Assembly: GCA_964486825.1 (NCBI GenBank)
Contig: CAZAQS010000071.1
Span: 1 to 20,033, forward strand
DNA length: 20,033 nucleotides
DNA from: CAZAQS01 sp964486825
Lineage (GTDB): Bacteria; Chloroflexota; Anaerolineae; Anaerolineales; UBA4823
Reading direction: 5' to 3'
The position numbers were made by a program, and so were the translations under genes. Shown in pieces: positions 1 through 8,539 of this stretch. Position 1 is the stretch's first letter. Every line of letters begins with the position of its first letter. Below the pieces are notes generated by a model, which worked only from the letters and a program-made list of their open reading frames with translations, made no database searches and was not told the DNA's origin.

Positions 1-2452
1 GTTGTGGAGCAGAGGGTGGGATGGAGATATCCAGGGCACGAATACTGAACAGAAGGGCATTTTCAGTAATGCTGGGCAATGATTCGGTAGCCGTTTGGAG
101 AGTAAAGAGCGCCGCTACTCGACCGGTTGGAGAAGCTGCAGCAGAAAGACTGGTTAGCTTCGTGAACTGATTCATGTCCAACTTCAAATCTTCCCTTCTC
201 TCCCACTGGTCACCTACCCAAACCCAATGGTGCAGGTAAAACTCGCCAGTCGTGCCCTGAATTGTATATAGGAGGTGCAAAACCTGCGTGGAAGATACCG
301 CCAGGCTGCTCATAACGGTTGGGTCAGAGAGTCCCCAATTAGAAATGCTTTCCGGCTGGCTCCAGCTAAAACCCATGTCAGGTGAATATTGGTGCTCGAT
401 CACGAACCCACTCCCGACAGACGTGCGCGCTTGCCAGATACGGTGCAGAACGCCATCTTTTCCGCTTACGATCCGGCCCCAGTAAACAGGATTATCGTCA
501 ACTATTTCTGGCTGTGACCAGGTATCCCCGCCATCCCTGGAATGTGTGTAATACATTTCCATAGGGCCAGTACCGCCTGGCAAGGAATAGCGTGTGAAGA
601 TAACATGCAGTGAACCGTCATCTGCCCTGGCGAGGAAGGGAGAATCAACCATCTCCCAACCCGCACTTACTGCATCGAAAATTCTCAAAGGTTGGGACCA
701 AGTATTTCCACTATCGTCAGATGAAACCAAATATATACCGCGAGCTTCATTCAATGATATAGCATAGATAATATGAATTAGACTGGAACCAACCGGGAGA
801 ATTTGGGGAGATTTGGCAGCCGGAACAGGAACTGGTATAGCTTGTGGATGAGTCCAGTCACTACCACGGAGAGCCAGAGAAGCTGAAGATTTACTAAAAT
901 AAACGAGATTCGGATCACTCCCGGTCCATGCGGCCAACAGGTGGTTATTCTGATCGAGAGTCGCATAAGGCTGCGAGGCGTTTCCCTCTGGAGAACCAAG
1001 GATATTAGATTGGCGGGACCAAGTCTCTCCATCCCAGCGAGCATAGTAAATCCTTGAATTTGCACTACTGGTGTTATCTCCCACGCCTGGCTGGATCCAA
1101 AATGCATGCATCATCTCGTCTTGGCCTCCGACGAGAATGGGCGGACCAGTTTCAGACCCAGCTAACGAGACCTCTACCGGATCCGTCCATATAGGAGGAG
1201 GTGGGTACCAGGTTGTCGTATTGCCAAGATTACGCTCTGAATACCATACATCCCCACCATTATTATCACAACCAATTACGGTTAATGTCTCCTTGGAATG
1301 ATTGCTTGCGAATCGAAGGCATTCGAAATTAATCACACGAAATGTCTCGGGGTCTTCAAAGCTGAATAGCTGAGTTTGTAATTGTGGGTTACTCCATTTT
1401 GAACCATCCCAGGCTCGGAAGATTACTTGAAAAGGAAAAGTCTCGTAAAGTAATACTTGATTTTCCCCCCCTTCGATAAAGTTAATATCTCCCGGACATC
1501 CTTGAAAGTCTCCTGACATACGATACCTTTCGCTCCATGTATCACCGCCATCCTGTGACCAGCGATAATAAACGCTACAGCCCCCCTCTGGAACTCCCCT
1601 ATTCCATACCAGGAGAACATTTTCTCCAAAGACTGCAATGCGTAAGTTGGAAGGCACCATATTGGGGTCAGCAGAGTCGGGGCCATCTACCAGGATAGGA
1701 TCTTCCCAAGTGATTCCATCATCTAGAGAGCGAGCCAGATAAATTTGTTTACGAACACGGTTATCCCACCCGGCGAAGATTAAATTGCCTTCGGCCAATT
1801 CAGTGCTGGCCAACTGGACATTGGCGTTCTCCCCCTCAAGACCACGCAAGTAGGGAGACTGGTAAAGATCAAGTGGTTCTGACCAATTATCCCCATTACT
1901 GGTCGATCTCCTGTAATGTACTCCTCCTGCGAGTCCTCCCTCATCCTCCATATAAACATAGGAGATGTGGATTACACCTTGTGTATCTACTTCCACGCCA
2001 AAGTCGACCACAGAACTGGCCATCCAACCAGGAGTTTCCCAACCGCTGCCTAACTGTTCGGCTAAAGCCTGGCTCAATAATAAATTATTCGATTCATCGA
2101 TCCAAAACGCAAGAACCAGGTTGTTCTTCCCCAAAACCAGGGTGGGGCGATGGGGTGCAAATGGAGGATTAACCCGTACTCGCTCATTCCAGGAGTCGTC
2201 ATCACCCGATCTGTAAAAATAACCAGCATATTCATCCGACCAAAAAACATGAACGACACCTGTCTCATCGATTACCATTTCTGGAGCTGTAGCACTGCCG
2301 GATTGCGAAATATTTTCTGGAGTAGACCAAGGGTTGTCGTTGTTTTGGGCCCGCGCCAACTGGGCCGATAATAAATAAACTATTATCCAAAACAGGCCGA
2401 GTAGACCTTTCTTACTAAAAAAATAATTGGGTGATAATGTTTGTTTTAACAT
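1..2452 (-). CDS. Secreted BNR/Asp-box repeat (sialidase-fold) protein, C-terminus cut by window edge
   Basis: The frame is open from an ATG at 2452 down to base 1: 817 codons without a stop, so the C-terminus lies outside the window. The N-terminus is a clear signal peptide: lysines at about residues 15-16, a hydrophobic core (GLLGLFWIIVYLLSAQ), then an ARA|Q-like cleavage site near residue 36. The mature part carries repeated Asp-box motifs of the S-x-D-x-G-x-x-W type at about residues 182 (STSNGDNW), 242 (SLDDGITW), 299 (SQDGGDTW), 577 (SSDDSGNTW), 638 (SRDGGDTW) and 689 (SPDMGFSW). This points to a beta-propeller of the sialidase/BNR superfamily. Asp boxes are structural, so they do not prove glycosidase activity; I could not assign the catalytic arginine triad. 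The start has no good Shine-Dalgarno, but the signal peptide supports it. It lies 99 bp downstream of the O-antigen ligase-like gene on the same strand, suggesting a surface or glycan role. Confidence 0.85.
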   Translation of the reverse strand, partial: MLKQTLSPNYFFSKKGLLGLFWIIVYLLSAQLARAQNNDNPWSTPENISQSGSATAPEMVIDETGVVHVFWSDEYAGYFYRSGDDDSWNERVRVNPPFAPHRPTLVLGKNNLVLAFWIDESNNLLLSQALAEQLGSGWETPGWMASSVVDFGVEVDTQGVIHISYVYMEDEGGLAGGVHYRRSTSNGDNWSEPLDLYQSPYLRGLEGENANVQLASTELAEGNLIFAGWDNRVRKQIYLARSLDDGITWEDPILVDGPDSADPNMVPSNLRIAVFGENVLLVWNRGVPEGGCSVYYRWSQDGGDTWSERYRMSGDFQGCPGDINFIEGGENQVLLYETFPFQVIFRAWDGSKWSNPQLQTQLFSFEDPETFRVINFECLRFASNHSKETLTVIGCDNNGGDVWYSERNLGNTTTWYPPPPIWTDPVEVSLAGSETGPPILVGGQDEMMHAFWIQPGVGDNTSSANSRIYYARWDGETWSRQSNILGSPEGNASQPYATLDQNNHLLAAWTGSDPNLVYFSKSSASLALRGSDWTHPQAIPVPVPAAKSPQILPVGSSLIHIIYAISLNEARGIYLVSSDDSGNTWSQPLRIFDAVSAGWEMVDSPFLARADDGSLHVIFTRYSLPGGTGPMEMYYTHSRDGGDTWSQPEIVDDNPVYWGRIVSGKDGVLHRIWQARTSVGSGFVIEHQYSPDMGFSWSQPESISNWGLSDPTVMSSLAVSSTQVLHLLYTIQGTTGEFYLHHWVWVGDQWERREDLKLDMNQFTKLTSLSAAASPTGRVAALFTLQTATESLPSITENALLFSIRALDISIPPSAPQ

Positions 2453-2551
2453 AAAGGGGATTTTATGGAGTGTGACTATTTCTATCTACAATTTTGAAAT
2501 CAGCCTATCTGCCAGGATTATACCCTCGCTATCGGTAATACCCGAACACGC

Positions 2552-4387
2552 TCATGGGATATTCAAAGTGAGGTGCTCTAAGGCCACCCGGCTATTCGAT
2601 GCTAAATCTTTTCTACTTTGAGTTCCCCACCACCAGACGTATGTTTCTAGTTCCTGTTTGGCCTCGGGTATCCCTTTTAGTATTTCAGCAGCCTGACCTG
2701 GTTGGGCATCCCAGGCATAGTTATATCCTAAGGCTTTGCGGATACCCCTGTGATGATTATTCCCCTGATATGCTTCCTCAAGGTAAGTTACCGCCGTAGA
2801 GAAATCCCCCTTTTGAGAAGCCAACAAACCCAAACGATAATTAGCAGTAATATTCTCCGGATCCTGAGAGAGGGCCTGGAAGAAGTATCCCTCAAAATGT
2901 TCGAAGGCATCGCGTTCAGCCAGAGCCTCAAATTTATTGGTAGGGAAACCCCTCAGCTCGGCCTTAGACATATGAACCGATCCCAAGTTGGCATACCAAA
3001 CAGCTGATATTGATTTGATAGAAGACTGAACAAGAAATGGAGACAAGAAGAATACCAATAAAATGCTTCCCCATACAGGCTTATTCTTTAATAAACCGAC
3101 CGGGGCGATGAGCTCTGTGGTACTAATTGATTTTTCAGCATATCCGAGGGCGGCGTTTATACCCGGAAGCAAGAATAACAAAGGAGTGCCTCTCATAGCA
3201 TATAGCGGATCATCGATCAAACCATGGATTGAGACGATCACCAGTCCAGCAATGACTGAGAGTTGAAAGTAAGCGGCCTGGCCTTGACTCTGAGGTCGTG
3301 CAAAACGCACCATACCCCAAAAAAGACTTCCGAAGAGGACCACCATGAATGAAAGCCCGCCGATGACCCCCTGTTCTAGAAAAATATCCATAAAGAGGTG
3401 GTGACTATATTCCGTAAACAGGAACGGGATTAACAGGATGTATCTGGAATATAGACCTGGAAAAGCTCTTAATCCTCCACCAGTAAAGGGAAAGTCAGCC
3501 AACAAATTCCATGAGTTGGCAATCAAATCGAGGCGACTCAAACCAAACGGGAAACCCGGAAATCGATCTAAGGTGCGAGCAACGAACTCTGATTCGATAA
3601 TCGCAAAGCGAATGCCGAGTATCACTCCTGCTATGAGAAGAATTGAGAGAATAATCAGAAAAGTTGGCTTGATATACCGGACTATATACCGGCTTCCGAT
3701 AAGGAGGAGCAATACAACGGCTGCGACCGCAATCCCTGCCCAGGCGCCTCGAGAGCTGGTTAAAAATAAACCCCCCATCATCAAGACTGCTGGTAACAGC
3801 GAAAACATGCCATGAGCAATCCCTCTTTTAAACGCGATCCTACTTAAGATCAGTGAGAATGGAAGCAGCATGGCTAAAATCCCGCCCGAAACATTTGGGG
3901 AAAGTGCATCAATCTGAAATGATGGTCTGAGCGCTACCCACTCGGAAAGGACGCGTTTAATTATGGCTAAATCTGGAGTGTACCCAGGAAGGTTCGTATC
4001 GAAGAATACTGATAAAGCAATTAACGACCCCAAACCAGCTACCATGGAAGTGACCAAATTGAAGTTAGAACGGGGCTGGCCTGCCAGAGCATAATAAATA
4101 AATATTCCCCCAACCAATAGCCAAAATTTATCCCAGGCGCCGGCCGTATCATACGAAGCCCAAACACCCAAGCCAGCGGTCAGCAGGAAGAAAAAGAGGG
4201 GCAGGTCGAATGGTGTTCGCTTGAACGGGAAGAATCCTGCTATGGATCGTAAGAACCAGGGTAATAAGGCCAGGAGGAGAGGCCATCCGCCGAGGTCTGG
4301 ACGGAAAAACCAGGCCAGGCTGCTTGCGGAGGCGCAAGCCAGATCAAAAACAGAAAACCAGCGGCTATTGATTTTATTTTTCAACAT
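2552..4387 (-). CDS. O-antigen ligase/polymerase (Wzy_C-type) membrane protein with C-terminal TPR region
   Basis: The product is 611 aa. About the first 430 residues are highly hydrophobic, with roughly 11-12 membrane segments. Two family hallmarks are visible: the TSSRGAW motif near residues 210-216, and the large-loop region ending in EYSHHLFMDIFLEQGVIGG near 325-345. Both are typical of O-antigen ligase/Wzy polymerase (Wzy_C) proteins, which join or polymerise lipid-linked glycans on the outer face of the cytoplasmic membrane. After the last membrane segment, residues about 465-600 are soluble and contain TPR-like helices (NITANYRLGLLASQKGDFSTAVTYLEEAYQ). That fusion is common in ligases of bacteria lacking classical LPS. 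The ATG at 4387 has only a weak Shine-Dalgarno. The long AT-rich gap upstream presumably holds the promoter, and the BNR protein gene follows. The glycan substrate cannot be told from sequence. Confidence 0.85.
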   Translation of the reverse strand: MLKNKINSRWFSVFDLACASASSLAWFFRPDLGGWPLLLALLPWFLRSIAGFFPFKRTPFDLPLFFFLLTAGLGVWASYDTAGAWDKFWLLVGGIFIYYALAGQPRSNFNLVTSMVAGLGSLIALSVFFDTNLPGYTPDLAIIKRVLSEWVALRPSFQIDALSPNVSGGILAMLLPFSLILSRIAFKRGIAHGMFSLLPAVLMMGGLFLTSSRGAWAGIAVAAVVLLLLIGSRYIVRYIKPTFLIILSILLIAGVILGIRFAIIESEFVARTLDRFPGFPFGLSRLDLIANSWNLLADFPFTGGGLRAFPGLYSRYILLIPFLFTEYSHHLFMDIFLEQGVIGGLSFMVVLFGSLFWGMVRFARPQSQGQAAYFQLSVIAGLVIVSIHGLIDDPLYAMRGTPLLFLLPGINAALGYAEKSISTTELIAPVGLLKNKPVWGSILLVFFLSPFLVQSSIKSISAVWYANLGSVHMSKAELRGFPTNKFEALAERDAFEHFEGYFFQALSQDPENITANYRLGLLASQKGDFSTAVTYLEEAYQGNNHHRGIRKALGYNYAWDAQPGQAAEILKGIPEAKQELETYVWWWGTQSRKDLASNSRVALEHLTLNIP

Positions 4388-4409
4388 AATTGTTTCGGTA
4401 AATAACCAT

Positions 4410-4426
4410 GCTCCGCCATTCCGACA
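4410..4426 (+). repeat. 17-nt dispersed repeat, copy 1 (partner at 4990-5006)
   Basis: gctccgccattccgaca recurs 580 bp downstream with a single a/c change. The element is GC-rich within AT-rich surroundings. I found no third copy in the window and do not recognise it. Confidence 0.45.
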
Positions 4427-4785
4427 ATTCAGAAGATTCCGGCTGATTGAATGAAGATGGCACGAACTTGACTTAGATTTTCAGATTAACTAATAGCCCG
4501 TTCGATTTTTCTCTAAATTGATACTAACAAGACCAAAGATTTCCAGATTTTAGTTAAAAAATTTTATTCAATTCCTGATCATCAACTTGCAGTAGATGCC
4601 GTCAAATCTTTGATCACATCCCCCAAAGCTGCTCAAACCCCTAAGAATAGACAATCCTTTTAGATCCCGCCATTAAAATGTCGAAAACCCGGCACAATGG
4701 AACCTGAAAGATCCGTTGCACAATGGGGGCATTCATGGTAAATTTGTGATGACACGCAAGGGTCCTAATGTGTGCCCAGTGTCGC

Positions 4786-4822
4786 GCCCCGGGTGTCTGG
4801 CAACATTCGGGGCAATTTTTTT
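4786..4822 (+). terminator. Terminator-like hairpin with T7 tract in the gene-free region
   Basis: A perfect 6-bp stem GCCCCG/CGGGGC (4786-4791 and 4808-4813) encloses a 16-nt loop in which TGT/ACA can also pair. It is followed by AA and seven T residues (4816-4822). The shape and T tract are those of a Rho-independent terminator reading on the plus strand, but no plus-strand gene ends upstream of it. It could end an unrecognised transcript or be a relic. Confidence 0.45.
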
Positions 4823-4915
4823 GAAACCTGGGTCTACCAGCCTTTAGCAGAAAATGAGGTATCCATAAAACTGCAAAATTATTTGACTTTATAATAACCG
4901 ATGATAGTCACAATC

Positions 4916-4939
4916 CTGGTCATAATGCTGGTCATAAGT
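4916..4939. repeat. Two-copy 12-nt tandem repeat
   Basis: ctggtcataatg is followed at once by ctggtcataagt, which differs in the last two positions. A further ggtc follows. It could be a small operator-like array or chance in AT-rich DNA. Confidence 0.4.
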
Positions 4940-4989
4940 GGTCGCAAAATTGGTTTTTATAGTGATCTGCGCCTGAGTGGATCAGGCAA

Positions 4990-5006
4990 GCTCCGCCCTT
5001 CCGACA
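4990..5006 (+). repeat. 17-nt dispersed repeat, copy 2 (partner at 4410-4426)
   Basis: gctccgcccttccgaca matches 16 of 17 bases of the copy at 4410, in the same orientation. Confidence 0.45.
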
Positions 5007-5581
5007 CGCGTTATGCATCTCGATAAACCGAAAGTATATTATTCACCAATAAAATTTCAAACTTAATCATGACCCTGACATATTGCACAGGTCCATGATC
5101 AATTAAAATGCAATAAGCATTCCTGAAGCATGGATAAGGCTTTTGGAATAAATCATGGGGTGTAAATACTGTCCATACATGGAGATCCAGAGGCGCATAA
5201 TATGGGTAGTTTATGCAAGTAAAGCACCGGATAGCTGTGTGTAAACGGCTCTCATTTTAAATATATTTCCCCACAACCAATTCAGCGTAAATAAGGGCTA
5301 ACTCTCGACGATAAATTTTCAAGAGAACTGATCTACCAGTAAAATTATCTTCATTAAACGGATAAATAGGATTATCTAACTATTAAATACGCTGGAAATT
5401 ATATCATACTAATAATAGGAATCTTAATCTTTAATATTAGAAAATTAGTCGTACTTAATCCGGTATGGGGGGTTCCATTATTCCCAAAAAAAGAAAGAAT
5501 ATAGTATTATCCTGAACTACGTTCTTCGAAATTAATCAATGCAGAGAACATAATTTACTTTATTAGGGGACAAGGATATCC

Positions 5582-6604
5582 ATGAACGATCAAAGCCAAA
5601 GCCTCCGCAGGCGTGTTTTCTCAGGCGTCCAGCCTTCAGGAAGGCTACATATCGGTAATTACCTGGGGGCGATCCGGCGATGGGTGGAAAACCAGGTAGA
5701 CAAAGAAAATTTCTTCTGTATTGTTGACATGCATGCCATCACCACCCACCAAGAGCCGGAGGTATTACGCAACATGTCACGGGATGTAGCAGCCGTGTAC
5801 ATCGCCTCGGGGCTCGATCCGAAGTACAGCACCATTTTCATCCAAAGCCATGTACCCGAACATGCTGAATGTTGCTGGGTCTTGAACTGCATCACTCCCC
5901 TGGGATGGTTGGAACGGATGACACAGTTCAAGACGAAGTCCGAACAGAGGGAAAGCGTCAGCACGGGGTTACTGGATTACCCGGTCTTGCAAGCAGCCGA
6001 TATCTTGCTCTATGATACTGATGAGGTTCCGATTGGCGAAGACCAAAAACAGCACGTTGAGCTGGCGAGAGATATCGCCCAGCGATTCAATTATATTTAT
6101 GGAGATACCTTCGTACTGCCAGAAGCAGTTATCCCTCAAAGCGGCGCTCGAATCCGGGCTTTAAACGACCCTACTCGTAAAATGAGCAAAAGTGAAAGTG
6201 AAGCGCGCGGACATGCTATCTTTATAACCGACAGCCCTGACGAGATCCGCTATGCCCTCCGATCAGCAGTTACCGATTCGGGAAGGGAGATCCTGTTCAA
6301 CGAGGCGCCTGAAAAAGCAGGCGTCAATAACCTGCTAGAAATCTATGAACTCCTGAGTGGTGAGAAGCGAGCCTCCATAGAAAAACATTTCTCAGGGAAA
6401 GGCTATGGAGACTTGAAAAAGGAAGTGGCTGAACTCGTGATCGAAAGCTTAAGACCGATACGGGAGCGTTATGAAGAGCTGATGGCTGACCCATCCGAGC
6501 TCGACTCTATCCTGATGCGTGGCGCTGAGCATGCCAGAACCGTAGCAGGGCGGAAAATGAAAGAGGTTAAACATAAGGTCGGTTTCGTCCCACCCACCCT
6601 TTAA
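5582..6604 (+). CDS. trpS: Tryptophan--tRNA ligase
   Basis: This 340-aa class Ic aminoacyl-tRNA synthetase charges tRNA-Trp with tryptophan, using ATP, in the cytoplasm. Both ATP-binding signatures are present: the HIGH-class motif as HIGN at residues 23-26 (PSGRLHIGNYLGA), and KMSKS at 200-204. The segments TTHQEP, the MTQFK core and GEDQKQHVELARDIAQRFN are typical of bacterial TrpRS, and the length is normal. The C-terminal anticodon-binding helices end in VGFVPPTL. The ATG is preceded by aggggacaagg at a usable Shine-Dalgarno distance. The gene stands alone between the AT-rich gap and the phosphate symporter. I looked for a T-box or trp attenuator upstream and saw none that I would defend. 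Confidence 0.97.
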   Translation: MNDQSQSLRRRVFSGVQPSGRLHIGNYLGAIRRWVENQVDKENFFCIVDMHAITTHQEPEVLRNMSRDVAAVYIASGLDPKYSTIFIQSHVPEHAECCWVLNCITPLGWLERMTQFKTKSEQRESVSTGLLDYPVLQAADILLYDTDEVPIGEDQKQHVELARDIAQRFNYIYGDTFVLPEAVIPQSGARIRALNDPTRKMSKSESEARGHAIFITDSPDEIRYALRSAVTDSGREILFNEAPEKAGVNNLLEIYELLSGEKRASIEKHFSGKGYGDLKKEVAELVIESLRPIRERYEELMADPSELDSILMRGAEHARTVAGRKMKEVKHKVGFVPPTL

Positions 6605-6672
6605 TCCTGCCTACCACCTGATTTGAAAGCCTTGCGGAGCAGCGATCTGTAACGGTGTATATTTGTGCTGTA

Positions 6673-6681
6673 TGGTACAAT
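6673..6681 (+). promoter_or_regulatory. Candidate extended -10 promoter for the Na/Pi symporter gene
   Basis: TGGTACAAT fits an extended -10 (TGn followed by TACAAT at 6676-6681). No convincing -35 lies 16-18 bp upstream. If used, the leader would be about 165 nt and would contain the hairpin at 6735-6766. Confidence 0.3.
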
Positions 6682-6734
6682 TTTTGTCAATAACGGTATA
6701 GAAACCTCCCAGCGAAAAGAAGAATCCTGCCCAC

Positions 6735-6766
6735 TGCGTGGCGTCTCACTCTTTAGACGTCACGTA
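6735..6766 (+). other. Stable stem-loop in the leader of the Na/Pi symporter gene
   Basis: The arms 6735-6746 (tgcgtggcgtct) and 6755-6766 (agacgtcacgta) form a 12-bp stem with two G-U wobbles as RNA, around an 8-nt loop. A second small hairpin, gtatc/gatac (6764-6768/6775-6779), shares bases 6764-6766 with the first, so the two compete. No T tract follows, so this is not a simple terminator. It could be a regulatory leader or a transcript-end structure for trpS. Confidence 0.45.
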
Positions 6767-6853
6767 TCATTTCAGATACAGCCCGCGATTTACCGGTAGT
6801 TAAAGCAAGCCAAATCATATTCCAAGCATCCCCAGGAGAGACGGGAGACAAAT

Positions 6854-8536
6854 ATGGTAGGTACAGTATTGGGCGGCATCGGTTTGTTTTTGCTCGGCAT
6901 GCTTTTAATGACGGAGGGGTTAAAAGCGATTGCAGGCCAGGCCCTGAACAGGGTGCTGACCAGGTTCACCCGCACGCCCTTTATCGGTATGCTTACTGGA
7001 GCAAGCATCACGGCCCTGGTCCAGTCATCCAGTGTTACAACGTTAGCTATGATTGGTTTTGTAAGCGCGGGCATGTTGACCTTCCCACAGACCCTCGGCC
7101 TGATCTTCGGCATGAACCTGGGAACTACCAGCACGGCCTGGATCGTCTCCTTGATCGGTTTTAAAGTGAATATCGCGGCGATGGCTTTTCCGCTTGTAGC
7201 TGTTGGAACGTTCTTGAAGCTCTCCAGCGGCGGCCGGACGATGAATTATGGATCTGTCATTGCCGGATTCGGGTTGATCTTCATCGGGATTTCAACCATG
7301 CAGGGTGGAATGGCGGAGCTATCGAGCTACTACGACCCCACTCAATTTCCCGGGGGCACATTCCTTGGGAATATCTTGCTCCTGCTGATCGGCATCGGTA
7401 TGACGATTGTCATGCAATCCAGCAGTGCAGCAGTAGCCACTACCCTGACAGCCCTATTTAGCAACGCCATTACCCTGGACCAAGCGACTGTATTGGTTAT
7501 CGGTCAAAATGTAGGAACCACCGTGACAGCAGTGCTGGCAGCGATCGGGGCTTCGGTTGCAGCAAAACGCGTGGCAGTCGCGCATATTTCCTTCAACGTG
7601 TTGACCGGGATCGTAGCTTTCCTGCTCCTGCCATTCCTGGTGCAGGGAATGGTTTACCTGAGAGAAACATTCAATTGGACAGAGGCATCTACCCTGGCAG
7701 CTTTCCATTCCTTTTTTAATATCCTGGGCGTAGCCATTATCTTCCCCTTCACGGTCCCATTTACAAATTCTATCATCCGCCTCCTGCCAGAGAGCGGCCC
7801 GCAGATGACCCACCACCTCAATCCAAAAGTGATCAAGATCGCGTCGGCGGCTATTGAAGCCGCCCGGCAGTCGACGATCGATATCGCCAACGTCCTGATA
7901 CAAGTAGCCCACGGGCAGCTGTCGGGGCAAATCCGGCACCGCACAGCCATGGAGCGCTTAGGCGCCGCCAACCTGGCGCTCGGGGAGACTCGCCGGTTCC
8001 TGGGGAGTGTCCGCCCAGAGCAGGGAGGCGATATCAACCAGCAACATCATGTTTCGATTTTTCATGCAATCGACCACCTGACCCAACTCAGTGAGGCATT
8101 AGAAGAGTTCGAGGTCGCTAAAAATGTACCGAATGCAGAATCCTGCCGGGCAGTATGCATGGACCTGGTATCCACATTTTCTGAAATTCCGGAAATGATA
8201 TCGAAGAGAGAACTTAACCAGGCTGCCGAGCTGCTGGGACAGAAATCTCTCAGCATTGCGGACGTGCGCCGCAACCAGCGGCGGATCATCTTAGAGAAAA
8301 CAGCTTCGCTTGGACTGGACCCGGATATTGCATTGGATGAGCTGGAAGCTATGCGCTGGGCCGATCGCCTGGCTTACCATATCTGGCGGGCTACATACCA
8401 TTTACAGGAACAACAGCAACTGGAGGATAAGGATGAGCTAGAGGCCAAAGAGAGAAAGCAAAAGGCCAAAGAAAAAGATAAGGAGAAAAAGAAGAAGAAA
8501 AAGAAGAAGGAAAAAGAGCGTCTAAAGACAGTATAA
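6854..8536 (+). CDS. Na+/phosphate cotransporter-like protein with C-terminal PhoU-like domain
   Basis: The product is 560 aa and belongs to the Na/Pi-cotransporter II (NptA/YjbB-like) family, which moves phosphate across the cytoplasmic membrane with sodium. The inverted-repeat architecture shows in two QSSS motifs: residues 57-60 (ALVQSSSVTTLAMIGFV) and 188-191 (VMQSSSAAVATTLTAL). Each is followed by a conserved GxNxGTT element (GMNLGTTSTAW; GQNVGTTVTAV). Membrane helices fill about residues 1-315. Residues about 335-515 are a soluble helical PhoU-like region, a common fusion in bacterial members. The last 30 residues are almost all Lys/Glu (KKKKKKKKEKER), encoded by a purine-only tract. 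The ATG follows an aggagag-type ribosome-binding region. The family can work in either direction, so uptake versus export is undecided. Confidence 0.9.
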   Translation: MVGTVLGGIGLFLLGMLLMTEGLKAIAGQALNRVLTRFTRTPFIGMLTGASITALVQSSSVTTLAMIGFVSAGMLTFPQTLGLIFGMNLGTTSTAWIVSLIGFKVNIAAMAFPLVAVGTFLKLSSGGRTMNYGSVIAGFGLIFIGISTMQGGMAELSSYYDPTQFPGGTFLGNILLLLIGIGMTIVMQSSSAAVATTLTALFSNAITLDQATVLVIGQNVGTTVTAVLAAIGASVAAKRVAVAHISFNVLTGIVAFLLLPFLVQGMVYLRETFNWTEASTLAAFHSFFNILGVAIIFPFTVPFTNSIIRLLPESGPQMTHHLNPKVIKIASAAIEAARQSTIDIANVLIQVAHGQLSGQIRHRTAMERLGAANLALGETRRFLGSVRPEQGGDINQQHHVSIFHAIDHLTQLSEALEEFEVAKNVPNAESCRAVCMDLVSTFSEIPEMISKRELNQAAELLGQKSLSIADVRRNQRRIILEKTASLGLDPDIALDELEAMRWADRLAYHIWRATYHLQEQQQLEDKDELEAKERKQKAKEKDKEKKKKKKKKEKERLKTV

Positions 8537-8539
8537 GCC

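Larger units (their letters stand above)
4388..5581. other. AT-rich 1.2-kb intergenic region without a recognisable gene
   Basis: All six frames are broken by frequent stops, and no tRNA, rRNA or convincing decayed gene is visible. It separates the minus-strand envelope genes from plus-strand trpS, so it must hold two divergent promoters; I found no strong pair. Structures seen: a terminator-like hairpin with T7 tract at 4786-4822; a 17-nt repeat with one mismatch, gctccgcc(a/c)ttccgaca, at 4410-4426 and 4990-5006; a 12-nt tandem repeat at 4916-4939; a 9-nt repeat (gcacaatgg) at 4692 and 4718; and an imperfect inverted repeat at 5067-5077/5088-5098. The trpS ribosome-binding site (aagga) lies a few bases before 5582. 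The DNA is clearly richer in A+T than the genes to the right. Confidence 0.6.

Noticed and set aside
5067..5098. Imperfect inverted repeat as an IS200/IS605-type end
   Set aside because: The stem has an internal 2x2 mismatch, and no transposase or second end is nearby; kept only as a minor structure in the intergenic region.
5200..5581. Possible T-box or trp attenuator upstream of trpS (ggtatggggggttccat near 5462)
   Set aside because: The conserved T-box core and a following antiterminator/terminator pair cannot be assembled; the resemblance is limited to a few bases.
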